Counted from the first letter of the stretch, positions 31,694-40,795 are shown. The stretch: 64,000 nucleotides of DNA from Sinohyriopsis cumingii (GCA_028554795.2 CM068838.1:94777974-94841973); one strand, 5' to 3'. Notes: generated from the sequence alone by a model not told the origin. Made by a program: numbers and translations.

Positions 31694-33653
31694 CTACGTA
31701 CCCCACGATGCATAAGTGCCTATGCTTAATCTTTCTAACAGTATTGAATGTTTTTTACTTATATAAAACGAATCAGTAGCGACTCTGACAGCGAGTGTAG
31801 AAACCTTATTTATCATCGATAATAGGTTTATTGAAACATACGCGAGCATCGATGATCTTAAATGAGTATACTGAGGTGACTCACCGTCCATGTAGCTCAC
31901 AAATGTACCTAGTTTATTTCCATTTGACAAGAAAGCTGTTTCTCGACTTATAAACGTGTTCTTGTTCGTTGTATCAGCGATTATGAAATCTAACTCAGCA
32001 TCATCCATGATCAATCTTGTACAATGTCGTCTGTGATTATATGCTCCTCATTGTGTAAACTTGCCAATTATTTTTCTACAAAGATCCTTTGAATCAGTTT
32101 CATCAGAATGTGGTAACCAAACTTCGGTTTGTTTTCGATATGATATAATTGCTTCGCTGATCGTCAGCGATATTAATATCGCACAATGAAGCATATACCG
32201 TAATAACACTATTGGTGTCCACATTTTTTCTGAAAAATGTTTTCCAAACCAAACATAACAAATTGGATGAAGTCTTTTAGACATTTCGAATGACTCGATA
32301 CTAGCGAATCCAGTTAGGTCGAAATCCGGTAATGGTCCATTTATTGATACTCGCGTCATTTCGTGCGTCGGATGACCGAATCGCTCAAAATACACAGAAC
32401 AATCTCCGTATCCAAGAAAACTTCCAGGATAACATGCAACCATATCAACTGAAATAACATCTCTGTGATTGTATTTAGTATTCCACAATCCGCCGTGTCC
32501 ATATTCGACACAACTGGATACAATGTCATTGAGAAAATCAAACCTAGTTGGTTTCCACGAATTTTTCTTTCTAGCAAAATGAGCCGCAACTGACGGAACA
32601 GTAAAATAGTTGCTCAATAGTTCGTAAGTGTCATCAGTATATTGCAGTGCAAGATTTTTCATTTTCTCGTGAAGAAGATCTGTTCGATAAATAACACCAT
32701 TTCGTCTCACAAACTGATCAAATTGATTTTTTTCTTCCACGCAAGACTGAAATAACCATACTGACACAGGATCGTTTTTACTTATTTCGTTAATAAAATC
32801 AAACATACCTCCATCAGAATTATCTATGGGATAACATTTAACAGTTCGATTTCGTGGAAATATTGTTACTGCGTTAGTCCACGCGTGTGCGTTATGATCA
32901 ATAATTTCGATCGAAGCTCCTTTTGATCTATATTTTGATTCATACAAAATCTCTCCTGTTATCGTCGCTACGGTTATTGAAAATTTTAATCTTTTTCCTC
33001 ACTCAGCGAATCTTTGATAGACGCATTTCTTCCCATGTGTTTATTATTTTACGTCTTTTATCCGTTAGACCGTTTCCACGAGTCGAAATGGTAAAATGTT
33101 CTGTTACTCGCTCGGCTACACAATTTATTTTTGAAAATTTCATCGGCGCCAGTTTATCAACGTTGGGTTTTTCATTTATCACATAGATTCCATAAATAAC
33201 CGCGGTCACAGGATATGCTCGTTCATAATACGGTTTGTCAATACCTGTCAATAGACCTGGTTTAGAATCTCTACTTAGTAAGACAGTTTTTTTATTACCG
33301 TGGACAGGATCATATTTGTCACGGATAATCCAATCATCTGTTTCTGTCAACACGACAAATTTTATTCTGAAAAGATATTTGCTATTATCAAGATGGTTAA
33401 TGATAATTGCTGCTCGTTTGTCGTTCATCATAGCGTCGATGATATTTTTGTTGCGTATAATCTTGAACGTTGACCAGACATGCGATGCACCATCTGTGTG
33501 AAATTCTTTCTTGGCGTCGTGAATTTTATTAATCAAACCTTTATTTTTCGGATCAACCAGATCTTGAATCGATAGGTTAGGAGATATTCTGTCGAGATTA
33601 AATTTATCTCCGCTCAAGGGCTTTATTCGGGATAATCTATCGAATTCTTTCAT
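31694..33653 (-). pseudogene. Family B DNA polymerase, interrupted
   Basis: The ATG at 33653 starts a 216-codon segment that ends at 33003. A frame change near 33000 leads to a segment with motif A (ISVDMVACYPGS, Asp codon at 32446-32444) and a motif B-like KIIGKFTQ. An in-frame TGA follows at 32048-32050, then motif C, RVATDSFYI (31774), in the same frame. The ATDS form replaces the first Asp of DTDS. I could not see clear exonuclease motifs, and the whole is about 650 codons, short for Polinton polymerases. It would copy the element DNA, probably protein-primed. Confidence 0.85.
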
Positions 33654-33688
33654 ATTATATTTCAAACAAATATTTAAATTAAAATATT
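33654..33688. promoter_or_regulatory. Divergent intergenic region of the replication gene and a zinc-protein gene
   Basis: Only 35 bp separate the two opposing ATGs, and it is nearly pure A/T (aaatatttaaattaaaatat). A bidirectional promoter here is an inference from the layout. Confidence 0.4.
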
Positions 33689-33985
33689 ATGTATACAATG
33701 TCTCAATGCAAATTGCTCATGGTAGGTTCAATGACTCGTTGTAATAAATCCTGTAAAAAGGAATTCTGCGGACAACACATGCAGTGCGTTAACCGTGGAA
33801 GCTTAGGACCAATACCATGTCTGCGATGTGGTGCTGGAGTGCGAGGAAAAACACAGTTGTGTGAGTGTTGTGGTGGTAAACGATACAGAGAGCTTAAAAG
33901 ATATTATGACAAAAAAAATAACGTCAATAGCAACGCTATAAAATCCGTTGAAGATTATCTAACTAAGTTTTCAGACAAATTATGA
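33689..33985 (+). CDS. Small Cys-rich zinc-binding protein
   Basis: An intact 98-residue protein starting MYTMSQCKLLMVG. It has a first Cys/His cluster (TRCNKSCKKEFCGQH) and a second zinc-ribbon-like cluster, PCLRCGAGVRGKTQLCECCG, then a basic region and a short amphipathic tail. I do not recognise the family. Divergent to the polymerase gene, 25 bp ahead of the HNH gene and in the same direction, it could be an early regulatory protein, but nothing proves that. Confidence 0.7.
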   Translation: MYTMSQCKLLMVGSMTRCNKSCKKEFCGQHMQCVNRGSLGPIPCLRCGAGVRGKTQLCECCGGKRYRELKRYYDKKNNVNSNAIKSVEDYLTKFSDKL

Positions 33986-34010
33986 TTTAAACAAATAATA
34001 CTATTGTATA

Positions 34011-34508
34011 ATGGAGCAAAATAAATTTGTCCCACATCCTACAATAACAAACTACGAATCAAATATTGATGGTATAATCAGAAATTGTCAGCAGAAAGTA
34101 CCAGTTGGTTACATTAATAATCATGGTTATTTATTGTTTACTGTTGGGAAGAAACCTTATCTCTGTCATCGTTTCACGTACGAGTGTCACAAGGGGTTGA
34201 TCAAAGACGGTCTTGTGATCGATCACATTAACGGCGTGAAAATTGACAATAGTTTATCCAGTCTTCGAGCTGTTACACAGAGCGAGAATAATGCACGTGC
34301 TAATACTGGGAGATGTAAAACAATTGTAAGGAGGCCGGTAAAATCTACAAACATAGAAACTGGCGAAGAAATTATATTTCAATCGATGAACATGGCTGCG
34401 AGATATTTTGATATTAATCCGCCTTCAGTACAATTTGTCGCGGAAAATATATATAAATCCACTTTTTCCAAGAAATATAAGCAGAAAATCACCTTCCAAT
34501 ATTGTTAA
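34011..34508 (+). CDS. Free-standing HNH endonuclease with NUMOD-like tail
   Basis: An intact 165-residue protein. The HNH core is DGLVIDHINGVKIDNSLSSL, followed by TQSENNAR, the form common in phage and giant-virus homing-type HNH nucleases. The C-terminus (FQSMNMAARYFDINPPSVQF) resembles a NUMOD1-type helix-turn-helix DNA-binding module. Such genes behave as selfish passengers that cut DNA lacking them. The spacing of 25 bp to the upstream gene suggests that they share a transcript. No intron or split gene is seen around it. Confidence 0.8.
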   Translation: MEQNKFVPHPTITNYESNIDGIIRNCQQKVPVGYINNHGYLLFTVGKKPYLCHRFTYECHKGLIKDGLVIDHINGVKIDNSLSSLRAVTQSENNARANTGRCKTIVRRPVKSTNIETGEEIIFQSMNMAARYFDINPPSVQFVAENIYKSTFSKKYKQKITFQYC

Positions 34509-34839
34509 TGAGATAAACTGTCACCACTACCTCGAATTATATTTAATAACCATTTTTTGACCATTTATCCTTTTTTGTCAGAAAGCCTCATCGTTACACT
34601 ACTGAATTTTTAATTATGCAAAAGGGAGATTACTTTTGTAATATATAGTTTTCTTCGTAAATTTCCGATTTTTATGGTCGTAATTGGTTAATTAATCATC
34701 TACGTCGTAATTAATTAATACCAAAGAAAGATATTTATGGTTTCTGACTTACAAAATAGAAAAATAAACGTGTTTCCCATCATACAATATAACGAGTTAT
34801 TTTTAAACCTGTTATGAGAAATCGGGGCAAAACACGCTG

Positions 34840-35185
34840 TTTTTAATGCAGATATTTACAATCTGTTATAATACAGAAATATTTAAACCGATCTGTAGGT
34901 GGTGGTGCCGTGGTAATACAAAACACGCTGTTAGTGCAAGATCTTGGCAGAAACCGCTGTTTTTAATGCACAAGTATTCAGAATACGCTATTTATATTAC
35001 AGAAATTTGCAATCTATTCATAACCACTGTTTATAATGCAGAAATTTACAATCTATTCATAACCACTGTTTATAATGCAGAAATTTACAATCTATTTCAG
35101 AAACCACTGTTTTAATACAGAAATTTATCATCTATTCAGAAACCGCTGTTTTAATACAGAAATTTACAATCTATTCAGAAATGCT
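34840..35185. repeat. 39-bp tandem array in the provirus spacer
   Basis: Units of the form aaccactgtttataatgcag followed by aaatttacaatctattcat are spaced 39 bp in the best part (35022, 35061); earlier units are diverged and spaced irregularly. Confidence 0.85.
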
Positions 35186-35225
35186 GTAGCTATATAATAA
35201 CCTTTGAAACATATAGTGTTAGATG

Positions 35226-35295
35226 AATTCGATAGCTCACTTGGTAACGCATCTGGCTGTGATGCTCGAGGCCGCAGGATCGAATCCCATGACTG
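35226..35295 (+). other. tRNA-like sequence, possible SINE head
   Basis: It has a perfect box A consensus, tagctcacttgg, and a box B consensus, gatcgaatc, 39 bp later, spaced as in tRNA genes. I could not fold a complete acceptor stem, so it is more likely the head of a tRNA-derived SINE than a working tRNA. The following 35359-35461 inverted repeat could be its body. Confidence 0.5.
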
Positions 35296-35358
35296 ACAAC
35301 CGTCCGTGGTTACGCATATTAGCGATTTTTATAATGAATTGGGGCGCAGCCAGCCCCC

Positions 35359-35461
35359 CTACGCTCAACAGAACCCTCCAAACCACATATCACCGGTGGT
35401 TGATACATGTTTTGTATCACCCATGGGCTGATTATTGGGGGGGTGTTCTGTTGAGCGTAGA
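35359..35461. repeat. Inverted repeat with 21-22 bp arms
   Basis: ctacgctcaacagaaccctcc at 35359-35380 pairs with gggtgttctgttgagcgtag at 35442-35461; the loop holds a smaller gatacatg / catgtatc-like fold. Looks like a small foldback element or the ends of a MITE. Confidence 0.7.
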
Positions 35462-35537
35462 AAATGGCCTCATTTCATTCATTCATTCATTTCATTTCAT
35501 CTCATCTCATTTCATTACATATATTTCATTTCATACT

Positions 35538-35860
35538 TAATGAACCTGCTAAAAGACTCGAATAGAGGTTCATTCATTGAATATATGTTTGTGCCGTCCT
35601 TAATTAAGATTGTCATTCATTCACTGCATATTTACTGAACCTGCTAAAAGACTCGAACAGAGGTTCATTCATAATATATGTTTGTGCCGTCCTCCCTCTT
35701 GGGCCTCTAGACCGTTGTTTGACGGGTTAGGGGCTCTTGTAGAGGGTAGTATTTCGTGTGCCCGTTGAACTTGGTAGAATGCGATGGCAAGCTACGAGTT
35801 CTGGGTTGTACTGTCCTTACCCCTTCCTGAACTTGCTAAAAAACTCGAATAGATGTTCAT
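35538..35860. repeat. Three copies of a 32-bp hairpin motif
   Basis: tgaacctgctaaaagactcg followed by aatagaggttca occurs at about 35539 and 35635, and a variant near 35827. The first and last seven bases of each are complementary, so each copy can fold into a stem-loop; the third copy keeps most of the pairing. The phrase tatatgtttgtgccgtcct follows the first two. They lie just upstream of the ORF at 35904. Confidence 0.75.
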
Positions 35861-35903
35861 AGGGGAAATATTTTTTTTATTTTAAATATATATATACTAA
35901 ATA

Positions 35904-36311
35904 ATGAACTACGAAAATATTAATGATGTAATTGTTGCTATTAAAAAATTAGAAAATGATGAAATTAATATATCCGATGAACTAAATCCTGAAAAAATAG
36001 TTTCTGATTTTGAAATTTTACAAGAACGTAAAAACCAAGGAATACACACACTATCATCTGAATACAAGTTCATGAAACGGATTCAGGCGGTGATGTTCCG
36101 GTCGCTAGCTACTGTAGAAGATAATCAGGTGAAGGAATTCGTTCCTCTCTCTGCCGCAGTAGAAAAAATTAGATTTGAGTTATCCCACGAGTACGAGGAA
36201 AAGAAAACAATTAGTACTCGCATAAGACTATTACGAAAAATTATGTTAGCGAGTAACGTAGCACAAAATAATTCTGGTGAAAATGAAAATGAGTGGCCTG
36301 ACCACGTGTAG
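35904..36311 (+). CDS. Unassigned provirus protein, 135 residues
   Basis: An intact ORF with ATG, preceded by an AT-only stretch (tatatatatactaaataatg). It is acidic and predicted mostly helical (MNYENINDVIVAIKKLENDE at the start, a polar tail GENENEWPDHV). I do not recognise it. It stands alone between two repeat-rich spacers and reads toward the structural module, which is on the other strand. Its base composition matches the provirus genes. Confidence 0.6.
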   Translation: MNYENINDVIVAIKKLENDEINISDELNPEKIVSDFEILQERKNQGIHTLSSEYKFMKRIQAVMFRSLATVEDNQVKEFVPLSAAVEKIRFELSHEYEEKKTISTRIRLLRKIMLASNVAQNNSGENENEWPDHV

Positions 36312-37062
36312 ATCTTTGATCAGAAATATTATTCTGAGATTATATTTATTCTGAGATTATATTTTATTTTTTCTGAAATATTATATATTTATTCTGAAAT
36401 ATTACATACTTATTCTGAGATTATATTTATTCTGAGATTATATTTAGTCTGAGATTATATTTTATTTTTTCTGAAATATTATATATTTATTCAGAAATAT
36501 TTTATTTTTTCTGAAATTGATGGGCTAGTTGGTACTCAGAACTATGCAAACCAATCAATTTCGTAATTTTGATGGGCTAGTTGGTACTCAGAACTATGTA
36601 AAATGATCAAATTTTCAGAAAAAAATAAAATATTTCAACATTTGTTAAGGAAAATTGATGAATTTTCCAATATCATCAGGTCAAACCTCGAGCGGTCCTA
36701 TCGATAAATCGTTAAAAATCAGTAAAATTAGCTCAAAAATGAGATTTTTCATGTGATTTTTGTTTATTTTTCTGGTAATTTTCGAAAAAAAAGGCTTTTT
36801 AACGATTTATCGATAGAACCGCTTGAGGTTTGACCTGACGAAAAACTGTAATTTGACAAATTTTCCTTGACAAATCGACTAAAAATAACAAATTTGACTA
36901 AAAATGTTGAAAAGATCTGTGATAAAATAAAATAAAATAAAATAAAATTGTTCTGAGAAAATAAAATATTTCTGATCAAAAATCATTACGATAAAAGTCT
37001 TTCTACGATCACAAATCTATGATTTTACATGTAGATTGACAATCAATTCCTCCCCACGCAGG
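36312..37062. other. AT-rich spacer with repeats and a foldback, inside the provirus
   Basis: It holds tandem ttattctgagattatatt phrases (36325-36520), a direct repeat of gatgggctagttggtactca at about 36520 and 36572, and the foldback at 36641-36874. No gene found. Confidence 0.7.
36641..36874. repeat. Foldback (MITE-like) or cruciform sequence
   Basis: Outer arms tttgttaaggaaaattg (36641) and aaattttccttgacaaa (36858) pair, and inner arms of about 42 bp (36677-36718 and 36796-36838, around cctatcgataaatcgttaaa) pair almost perfectly. The loop is about 77 bp. This is a strong hairpin; it may be a MITE that landed in the element, or an origin or terminator structure. Confidence 0.8.
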
Positions 37063-37873
37063 TCAATTAATCGTCCTATGTGGTGTGTGTTTGAAATTTA
37101 TTCGTGACAAATACTGATTATGTGTGCGTAGATAAACAGGATTGGTTGGTACTTGCACGATCAAATCCCCAGGGGGAACTTGTGGTGTGAACGTGTATAA
37201 AATGTATCCTTGTTGAGCCTGATTTGATTTTCCAAGATCTATTTGATAACTGTCTTCGATTACGTCACAAACTGCGATTGTCGATGTTATATTAACGATT
37301 CCCGGAGATACGTGTCTGCCACCGCCGTGTGGATCATTATTATATCTAAGAACAGTTGCTGGTGGGGTTATTTTTTCCACGCATCGAGTATTTTAAGAAA
37401 AAACTCATCAATGACATCATTGACAGATTTTCTTAATCTATCTGGATTATAATCAGGGAACTTAAACGTTACAATGTCAGCTTCGGGTATTTTGTATTTG
37501 GTTGCGAGAAACCTTCTGTGATCGCCAGAAGATTCAAAAACCAGGTTTATGATTCTATTATGAAAATATTCAATGGTATCAGCTATATGATTTAAAATTT
37601 CTATTCGTTTAATAATTTCTTCACGCGTAGATGTCAAATCAGACAAATATTCATGAAAAAGATCACGTAAATTATCTAGTTGTTCTTCATGGTCTGAATT
37701 TATGATATTAATGACATTATTGATATTTATATCGTAAAATGAATTATACAGGTTATTACCGTTATCAGCGTTGTGTAAAAGCCAATAGTATTCACCAATA
37801 TTATTGACACGAAATTGATCCCGTTTATCCCATACTCGTTTTCTATGTTCCACCAAAAACTTGTATAATTCAT
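37063..37873 (-). pseudogene. Unassigned virion-module protein, frame broken twice
   Basis: An ATG at 37873 overlaps the stop of the upstream gene as ATGA. The frame changes at a T-run about 37850, is then open to 37368 (DVIDEFFLKILDAWKK), and changes again at an A-run near 37375. The last part (37380-37063) has no ATG and includes YNNDPHGGGRHVSPG. Together they cover about 270 codons. The helical middle and beta-rich end are consistent with a structural protein, but I do not recognise a family. Confidence 0.6.
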
Positions 37874-38415
37874 TTTAATATTATGATGAAGACTTTTTGT
37901 CGATGTAAAATAGCCCGAGTTGGTTCTGGTGGTCCATGATATTCTGGCGCAATATCAGGCCAACCTAGCACGGATCTTATCGTGGGCTGATAAATATCAA
38001 CGACGTAATCAGGAGCGTTTATTTCGATTGCAGAAGACAGTGTTGGTTCATGAACATTAATTGATATTTTTGCTTCTTTTCCTGTTATTGATTTTATTCT
38101 ACGAGCAAATTCATCATTGATTTGTTCGATCTCATAACTGTCAGTTGGTATTCCAACAACAACCCAGTCAGGTGTTCCATCAGGTTTATTCTTATTAGCA
38201 AATACGAGTGAGTTATTTTCTGGTGTACCATTAAATGATCTTGATCTGATATTTGGCCAAGTATTGTATACTCGTAATTGCGCTAGTGCAATTTCATTCG
38301 CGCGAATTGCAGTTGGAAAATTGATGTTAAATTCAGCATTAATCGATCTTAGCGAGATCATCGTGGTCTTGTGCGGGGTTGTGTTCGTCACGATCTGCTT
38401 GAGTAATTCCGTCAT
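37870..38415 (-). CDS. Putative minor virion protein, 181 residues
   Basis: An intact ORF with ATG at 38415. It contains ANEIALAQLRVYNTWPNI and TIRSVLGWPD, and looks like a mixed alpha/beta structural protein without signal peptide or membrane segment. It lies between the membrane-type protein (77-bp overlap at its start) and the next ORF (ATGA overlap at its stop). Proteins with such phrases recur in invertebrate genome annotation, from memory, as uncharacterised; placement in the late module suggests a capsid or penton-type role. Confidence 0.65.
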   Translation of the reverse strand: MTELLKQIVTNTTPHKTTMISLRSINAEFNINFPTAIRANEIALAQLRVYNTWPNIRSRSFNGTPENNSLVFANKNKPDGTPDWVVVGIPTDSYEIEQINDEFARRIKSITGKEAKISINVHEPTLSSAIEINAPDYVVDIYQPTIRSVLGWPDIAPEYHGPPEPTRAILHRQKVFIIILK

Positions 38416-38880
38416 TATTAATACTCGTACCTTTAATACCAGCGCAGTTGTATATTTTAATCATCTCTGAAAACTCAAAATCGGATATAATTCCATCACT
38501 GAGACTCGCTGATAACAACGAGGATAACTTCGAGTATGCGACAGTTGCTATGTGTAATTTTATCATGTAATCGGATAATTTTTCATTCGTGCAAGTACAT
38601 ATTTTTTTTGCAATGATATCTAGCACACCTGCAATCGCGTTGTTGCTGTTGAAATACAAATAGACACAGCTACTGGTGCCATCATTGTTACCGCGGATAA
38701 TGTTATTCTAGCTCAAGCAACAACAGCGGATACCGAATAAACAACAACGTCAATGATAACTAATCGTCGTTGATACTTTTTTATTTTTATTGTATATTGT
38801 TCAACTCGATCTTTCAACGCTGCCTGCCATTCACGCGCTTGATTGTACCTAAATTTTTGAACGTCGATTGAGGTACTCAT
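38339..38880 (-). pseudogene. Putative membrane protein of the virion module, broken
   Basis: The ATG at 38880 lies 6 bp after the fibre gene stop. The first 55 codons (STSIDVQKFRYNQAREWQAA, then a hydrophobic VVYSVSAVVA) end at a TGA (38713-38715). The same frame continues with a hydrophobic stretch, then frame is lost near 38645 and a different frame (to 38339) carries the C-terminal helical part with LSDGIISDFEFSEMI. The order soluble helix, two hydrophobic segments, soluble helices suggests a membrane protein. Function unknown. Confidence 0.6.
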
Positions 38881-38886
38881 TATATT

Positions 38887-39915
38887 TTATGCAGTATATA
38901 ATTGAGGTGTTTCAGCTACAAATTCCAAACACCACCAGAAAGATGTTGCGGTTAATTTCTTATCAGCTGCTTCCAGTGTAAATATTTCTTCGGTTCCTTT
39001 ATTTAATACAACAGTCACAACCCCGGAAAACTTATCAGTTGAATGACGCCATAGGTACGTTGTAAATATTTCAAATTTTGCAGCATTAAACACAGAAAAC
39101 CTGTACACGCCAGTGACAGCTGCGGTATATTTGAAAGTATTATTTTGCTGCGACCATGTTGCAAATCCCGATGATACCGTGTATACGATGTTGGTAATAT
39201 GCCCGGGAGTTATTCCGGCTGGGATTTTAATCAGACTGGTTTTATTAACGATCTCAGGAATCCCCGCTACGATGTTTTGCTGTGTTTGTTTGATCGTGTC
39301 GATGTTCGTCTTGATATCAACGAGTTTTATGTCAATGGCGTGCGGAGTGCCGAAAAATTTATCTATGGATTCATCGGTTTTTTGAAAATTTCTTCGAAAT
39401 CTTCCAAAAGCGCCCACGTGAACGTCATACTCGGCCCGCAACGTGGATAATTTACCATCTACGGTGCCATAGTTGACGTCAACGTACTTTTTTGTTGCTG
39501 CGTCTTCGTCTGATGTTGGATCTCTTAAAACTACTATCTTATTTCCGTTCATGCTGCGTTCACCTGTCATTGTGTCACCGGCATTTTTCACGCGATTAGC
39601 AACACTTGGTGTAATTTGATTTCTGATGGTTGTAAACGATACACTTGAATCCCTAATTCTACCGCTGTCTGTAAACGCGGATATATTATCCGTAACTGCA
39701 CCGAGTACTCGTCGAACTATATCATTCCATTTGATATTGCTCGTTTTTAGTTTACCATGTTGATCCTGAAAAATAACAACATCATCTGGGTCAACTCCAG
39801 CCAGGTTCATAATATCAGCGAGGTCATCTTTAGTCGCGTACTTCGACAGATCAATGTCATCGGACTTTTTCTTAACGCGTGAAGAAGATCTTCCGTAAAT
39901 ATCAACTATTATATT
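38887..39915 (-). CDS. Fibre-like receptor-binding protein candidate
   Basis: The frame is open from 39915 to 38887 (342 codons), and coding-like sequence starts well before the first ATG (39810), so the original start codon may be lost. The N-terminal half has a tail-fibre phrase, NAGDTMTGERSMNGNKIVVL and then TSDEDAATKKYVD, known from phage fibres. A helical linker follows (about residues 150-220), and the C-terminal 110 residues look like a C1q/TNF-type or fibre-knob beta sandwich (KYTAAVTGVYRFSVFN). I infer a trimeric attachment fibre. Confidence 0.7.
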   Translation of the reverse strand, partial: NIIVDIYGRSSSRVKKKSDDIDLSKYATKDDLADIMNLAGVDPDDVVIFQDQHGKLKTSNIKWNDIVRRVLGAVTDNISAFTDSGRIRDSSVSFTTIRNQITPSVANRVKNAGDTMTGERSMNGNKIVVLRDPTSDEDAATKKYVDVNYGTVDGKLSTLRAEYDVHVGAFGRFRRNFQKTDESIDKFFGTPHAIDIKLVDIKTNIDTIKQTQQNIVAGIPEIVNKTSLIKIPAGITPGHITNIVYTVSSGFATWSQQNNTFKYTAAVTGVYRFSVFNAAKFEIFTTYLWRHSTDKFSGVVTVVLNKGTEEIFTLEAADKKLTATSFWWCLEFVAETPQLYTA

Positions 39916-39935
39916 TTAAGATCTGTTTAAAACGC

Positions 39936-40382
39936 TTAACGCGCAACGAAGCGGTTGCTTGTATAATCGTGCACGACTTTATGTGGCAGTTTGGATGATT
40001 TTGATATAGCGTTAAGTACATTAATTACCTCACGGCCGCATATTGGCGGATCTGTCATTGTTTGTGTGGGTAGCGTTGAATACCAAACTTGCGCGTGAAG
40101 TGGTGCAACATACTTGATAAATTCAATAGGTGGAGCTAACCCGTATGAATCAAAATAAACGATTCCACGTGGATCAACCGCTTATGATACCCAATTAGTA
40201 CCGGGTCCTGAATTCGAGTCGAGATTAATAATACCTGTTTCGAGTTTGTTTGGTTGTTTTGGTAATTGATCTCGCATAAAAACACTTCTGAAGTTTTTTG
40301 TTTTTAATCGTTTAGCAGCATCAAGTAAATCAAAATTTGATGCTGGAGCATCTAACGTGGAAGCTTTAGACCTCTTCCCCAA
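39936..40382 (-). pseudogene. Adenain-type maturation protease, inactivated
   Basis: The frame contains KNFRSVFMRDQLPKQP, then INLDSNSGPGTNWVS, a TAA at 40182-40184, and continues in the same frame with IVYFDSYG and PPICGREVIN to a stop at 39936. Adenovirus-type cysteine proteases have His in the GTHW position, an acidic residue in the YFDSFG-type strand, and Cys in a CG motif. Here the His position is Asn, while Asp and Cys remain. With the stop, the enzyme cannot work. No ATG precedes the conserved part. In live relatives it cleaves capsid precursors. Confidence 0.85.
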
Positions 40383-40795
40383 CGAGATCCTGGCAATCTT
40401 AAGCTTGCATCCCTTTTTTTATATCCATTTCCTGATGCTTTCTTTAGAGCCATTCCAGCAGCTGTTCCAACAGCACCTAACGCGGCTGTTTTTGCTACGG
40501 CTGGAGCGGCAGCAGCTATTAACGCTGGAATAGCCGCGAGAAGTGGAAAAATACCGCCTGTTTTAATTGAGTCTTTAACCGCACCCGCAGAGAGATTGAG
40601 TTTGACGCCTGTTTTTGATTGTTTAGCGCCGCGGAAATGTTTAAGCTGGCGTTCTGATAATGATAGTTTATTTTGACCACCCGTGATCTGATCTCGCTTT
40701 AGTGATATTTTCATTCCGTAGTTTTTTGATGAATATGATTAAAGGTTTTTAATCTGACCAGGAGTCAGACTGACACTAACGTGATGATATGGCAT
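40352..40795 (-). pseudogene. pX-like core or membrane-active minor capsid protein, stop near start
   Basis: An intact ORF runs from ATG 40714 to 40352 (120 residues): a basic N-terminus, a hydrophobic Ala/Leu stretch (GGIFPLLAAIPALIAAAAPA) and a basic Gly-rich tail (PGSRWGRGLKLPR). This resembles adenovirus pX-type precursors. Upstream in the same frame an ATG at 40795 starts MPYHHVSVSLTPGQIKN, then a TAA at 40739-40741 interrupts, so the original start may have been 40795. The end overlaps the protease frame by 31 bp, and the protease lacks its own ATG. Confidence 0.7.

Larger units (their letters stand above)
34509..35903. other. Gene-poor spacer inside the provirus
   Basis: About 1.4 kb without a convincing gene. 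It contains a 39-bp tandem array, a tRNA-like sequence, an inverted repeat around a 60-bp loop, (catt)n-like tracts at 35467-35535, and three copies of a small hairpin motif. The density of repeats is unlike the rest of the element. It may be a later insertion or a regulatory or origin region. Confidence 0.6.

Noticed and set aside
34840-35185. CRISPR array
   Set aside because: Repeats are contiguous and diverged with no unique spacers, and the context is eukaryotic.
35226-35295. Functional tRNA gene
   Set aside because: Boxes A and B are good, but no complete acceptor stem could be formed; a SINE head is more likely.
29770-40741. Stop-codon recoding (for instance TAG read-through) in the provirus
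   Set aside because: Stops of all three types (TAG, TGA, TAA) interrupt conserved domains, and frame changes are also present, so decay or assembly error explains it better.
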